NCBI RefSeq assembly: GCF_001465345.1
Contig: NZ_CP013655.1
Span: forward strand, 1,848,673-1,912,672
Length of the DNA: 64,000 nucleotides
Origin: Enterococcus rotai
GTDB lineage: Bacteria; Bacillota; Bacilli; Lactobacillales; Enterococcaceae
Reading direction: 5' to 3'
This document shows, piece by piece, positions 61,589 to 64,000 of the stretch. The stretch's first letter is position 1. Each line of letters begins with the position of its first letter. Made by a program: the position numbers and the translations under genes. Below the pieces are notes generated by a model. It searched no databases. It had not been told where the DNA came from and worked only from the letters and a program-made list of their open reading frames with translations.

Positions 61589-61701
61589 TTACATATGTTG
61601 TTTCCTCAAACGATTATTAAAACAAATTAAAAAACAAAGGAATGTAATGCATTAATAAACAATAAATGGTACACTTCAATAATAGAAAGTGAGGAATAAC
61701 A

Positions 61702-62271
61702 ATGATTCGTTTTGCAACAAAGGAAGACGGAGAGGCTATTGCTCCGTTGATTTTAGTTATTTTAAAAGATATGGAATTACCTTTATTAGAAATTATACCA
61801 GAAGACACTCTTTTGGCTGTTTTAGCAGAAGCTGTTGCAGACCCTACATATCGTTATGGTTATCAACGTGGTCTGGTTTATGAAGAAGCAGGCGAGGTTG
61901 CGGGGATTGCATTTGGCTACCCTAATGAGGATGAACCGATCATCGATGAACCACTAAAAAAAGTATTGCGTAAATACAATTTGGATGAAGAAATCAGAAT
62001 ATTTATCGATCCAGAAACGTTACCTGGTGAATGGTACCTTGATTCGATCTCTGTTGATGAGAAATATCGTGGTTTAGGAATTGGCTCTAAATTATTAGAT
62101 GCTTTACCAAAAATGGCTAAAAAATCGGGTAAAGAAGTGATTGGTTTAAGTGTAGACAAAGGAAATCCGAATGCTAAAAAATTATATAGCCGTAAAGGAT
62201 TTAAAGATGTCGCTGAGATGATGATCAGCGGACATTTATACGATCATATGCAGAAAAAAATCAGCGAATAA
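61702..62271 (+). CDS. GNAT family N-acetyltransferase
   Basis: 189-aa acetyltransferase. Motif A is LDSISVDEKYRGLGIGSKLLDAL, with R-G-L-G-I-G binding acetyl-CoA; a second block NAKKLYSRKGFK is motif B. Acceptor unknown. Shine-Dalgarno GTGAGGAAT. Its 3' end overlaps a bidirectional terminator (62257-62290; AAAAATCAGCG / CGCTGATTTTT). Confidence 0.87.
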   Translation: MIRFATKEDGEAIAPLILVILKDMELPLLEIIPEDTLLAVLAEAVADPTYRYGYQRGLVYEEAGEVAGIAFGYPNEDEPIIDEPLKKVLRKYNLDEEIRIFIDPETLPGEWYLDSISVDEKYRGLGIGSKLLDALPKMAKKSGKEVIGLSVDKGNPNAKKLYSRKGFKDVAEMMISGHLYDHMQKKISE

Positions 62272-62290
62272 CCATCCGCTGATTTTTTAT
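62257..62290. terminator. bidirectional terminator
   Basis: AAAAATCAGCG / CGCTGATTTTT between the converging GNAT and LURP-one-like genes, overlapping the GNAT stop. Confidence 0.8.
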
Positions 62291-62295
62291 TTGTT

Positions 62296-62817
62296 TTAAC
62301 AAGTTCCCCAACCGATGATTGGTTTATGATTTTGATGTTTCTTCTTATTATATAACCAGTAATCTAACACAGCAGCAACACAAATACATAGGGGCGCATC
62401 CTCGTCATTAGCAACTACTAAACTAAAATAATCACCCGAAAAAAGAGTTGCTTTACTCATCTCCATGATTTTGTTGTGATTGACTTGATAAATAGAATAA
62501 TGATGATTTTTTATGTCACCTAAAACAGTCCAATGCAAGTGTTGAATATAATAAAAGTCAGCATTTAAATTTAAGATTTTTCTTAAAACACCAACTTTTT
62601 CAAATCCTTTATACAATTCAAAACGTGAACCAAAAGCAAAAGATGTCTGTCTGATGCTGGCAACTAGCTCGCCATTCATTGCATACAGAGAAAGCGCGTC
62701 ACCACGAGTACCCCAGCGTCCGACAAGTAAGAAAATGGACTTACCGTCCTCGTCTTTGACAAGGGTTCGTGTGACATTGCTCAATTGTTGTTCTTGAATA
62801 AAAAACTCAGACACCAT
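62296..62817 (-). CDS. LURP-one-related (Tubby-like fold) protein
   Basis: 173-aa soluble protein. Alternating strands with TRTLVKDEDGKSIFLLVGRWGTRGDALSLYAMNGELVASIRQT resemble LOR/Tubby C-terminal-like proteins (PF04525), followed by KATLFSGDYFSLVVANDEDAPLCICVAAVLD, where that family has its hydrophobic terminal helix. Role unknown. Transcribed away from the next HAD gene's start but on the same strand. Confidence 0.7.
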   Translation of the reverse strand: MVSEFFIQEQQLSNVTRTLVKDEDGKSIFLLVGRWGTRGDALSLYAMNGELVASIRQTSFAFGSRFELYKGFEKVGVLRKILNLNADFYYIQHLHWTVLGDIKNHHYSIYQVNHNKIMEMSKATLFSGDYFSLVVANDEDAPLCICVAAVLDYWLYNKKKHQNHKPIIGWGTC

Positions 62818-62854
62818 ATCTCACCTCTTTTCAGCGTTTTTAGTTACTCGGATA

Positions 62855-63724
62855 TTATAGATCTTCTCGGATTGCCCGCATGATCGCTTCGCCAACACCA
62901 TTTTCTAAATTCGTTGATGTGACATATTTTGCATGGTCTTTCACTTCTAGCTCAGCATTTCCCATGGCAAAACTAACACCAGCCCATTGCAGCATGCTGA
63001 CATCGTTGAAATTATCTCCAATCGTCATGACTTCCTTTTCTGAAATTCCGCGATCTTTCGCAACATGAGCAACTGCGATTCCTTTTTGAGCATTTTTATG
63101 ATTGACTTCAATATTATTTTGGGCAGATGATGTAACAACTAAATCGTTTAACTGACGAATTTCAGTACTTGCAGGGCCTAAAACCTTTGGACCATCCATA
63201 CTGAAACCAATGATTTTTAGCACTTCGATATCACTCTGTTGGATCAATGTCCGCATGTCTTCGATGTAAGTGATATCTAGTAAAGACAAGTGAGCTGCCG
63301 CCATTGCGATGGCCACCTTATAAGTCAAATGGGGCATGGTTGTAGCGATATGTGAAGCAAAGTTCTCAATTCTTTTTTCTTGGCGCTCAGAGTAAATTCC
63401 TTTGTTCGTTGAAACTTCAAAATATACATCATGTGCATCCAAAATATCTAAGATTTCAAGTGTGGTTATTTTGTCGATCCCAGCCGTAAAAAGCGAGTTC
63501 CCAGCTTTGTCAAAAACTTTCGCACCATTTAGCGTAATCATCGCACATTCGATCCCAGCTTCATCTAATGCGGGTTTTGCTTCGGTATATGCACGTCCTG
63601 TAGCGACCATAAATTCAATACCGCGTCGTTCCGCTTCTCGAATAGCAGATGCATTGTTCTTAGAAATTCCCATTTTTGAATCGAGTAATGTTCCGTCCAT
63701 GTCTGAAGCAATCAATTTAATCAT
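62855..63724 (-). CDS. Cof-type HAD family phosphatase (YidA-like)
   Basis: 289-aa HAD IIB phosphatase. Motif I IASDMDGTLLD, motif II FMVATGRAY, motif III lysine in NAQKGIAV and motif IV GDNFNDVSML. It is the third Cof-type protein in the window and closest in pattern to YidA sugar-phosphatases. Substrate unknown. Confidence 0.88.
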   Translation of the reverse strand: MIKLIASDMDGTLLDSKMGISKNNASAIREAERRGIEFMVATGRAYTEAKPALDEAGIECAMITLNGAKVFDKAGNSLFTAGIDKITTLEILDILDAHDVYFEVSTNKGIYSERQEKRIENFASHIATTMPHLTYKVAIAMAAAHLSLLDITYIEDMRTLIQQSDIEVLKIIGFSMDGPKVLGPASTEIRQLNDLVVTSSAQNNIEVNHKNAQKGIAVAHVAKDRGISEKEVMTIGDNFNDVSMLQWAGVSFAMGNAELEVKDHAKYVTSTNLENGVGEAIMRAIREDL

Positions 63725-63920
63725 AAAATTTTCTACACCTCGTTTATTTAACTTATCTATAGTTTACCATGTTTTTTCCATTTCAGTGCAGAAAAAATGT
63801 TCTTGTCACTACCTAAAAAATCAGATATGCTTAATGTGTAAAAGAAAGCTGTCAGAATAGACGTTTTAATTAATTAGGATTGAAAAATATCGTACCAATC
63901 AAATTAAAGGAGGAGAACAA

Positions 63921-64000
63921 GTGAAAGCAATTATTCACAATAGTTGGCAAGATGTTTTAGAAGAAGAGTTTACGAAGGAATATTATTTGAATTTACGAGA
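63921..64000 (+). CDS. ung: uracil-DNA glycosylase, 5' part (runs off window)
   Basis: GTG start after AAAGGAGGAG; the visible 26 codons read MKAIIHNSWQDVLEEEFTKE and continue YYLNLR, matching the N-terminus of Ung, which removes uracil from DNA. The rest lies beyond the window. Confidence 0.8.
   Translation, partial: MKAIIHNSWQDVLEEEFTKEYYLNLR

Overview
The window is chromosomal DNA of a low-GC Gram-positive bacterium, almost certainly an Enterococcus of the E. faecalis branch. The gene order oppBCDF - two HAD phosphatases - infC/rpmI/rplT - a SapRS-like two-component system - GRP sugar transporter - APC permease - metG - tatD/rnmV/ksgA resembles what I recall of that group, and the promoters, cre boxes, Shine-Dalgarno sites and terminators are typical of it. 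I see no tRNA, rRNA, CRISPR array, prophage or intact transposon.

Layout. 1-4.3 kb: oligopeptide ABC transporter (oppB-C-D-F; no oppA in view). 4.3-5.9 kb: two tandem structured repeats, then a TnpB-like gene that has lost catalytic RuvC residues (a TldR-type RNA-guided repressor candidate), with a putative guide RNA at its 3' end. 6-9.3 kb: two HAD phosphatases and the infC-rpmI-rplT operon with its attenuator leader and a probable AUA start for IF3. 9.4-15.5 kb: CPBP protease remnant, cellobiose-type EIIC, TraX, PsiE, and a YeiH/LysR divergent pair. 15.6-20.2 kb: mannose-family PTS (C, D, B, A) with an RpiR regulator and MurQ, a MurNAc-type catabolic operon. 20.5-34 kb: MepB, a 1-kb gene-poor stretch, BceRS/SapRS-type signalling, transporters, fumarase plus malic enzyme, MetRS, a lipoprotein, HIT and GNAT proteins. 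34-40 kb: a probable PEP-hydrolase-family remnant, a frameshifted helD, more structured repeats, and tatD-rnmV-ksgA. 40-55 kb: MFS transporter, PVA/BSH-type amidase, tandem glycine riboswitch driving gcvT-H-PA-PB with lpd, M20 peptidase, fhs, an S-component-like protein, MsmK, MgsA, and a THF riboswitch with folT. 55-64 kb: heterodimeric ABC exporter, more repeats, CmpB-like protein, 3D-domain cell-wall protein, GNAT, LURP-one-like protein, HAD phosphatase and the start of ung.

Two themes stand out. First, a nuclease-dead TnpB homologue sits directly behind oppF, which fits the oppF-associated TldR class known from enterococci. Second, at least seven good copies and one decayed copy of a ~120-bp repeat lie in 5' leaders in the same orientation as the downstream gene. 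Their central hairpin keeps its loop while its stem changes by compensating base pairs, and several copies end in the Shine-Dalgarno sequence of the next gene. Metabolically, glycine cleavage, Fhs and FolT form a one-carbon/folate block sensed by two riboswitch classes.
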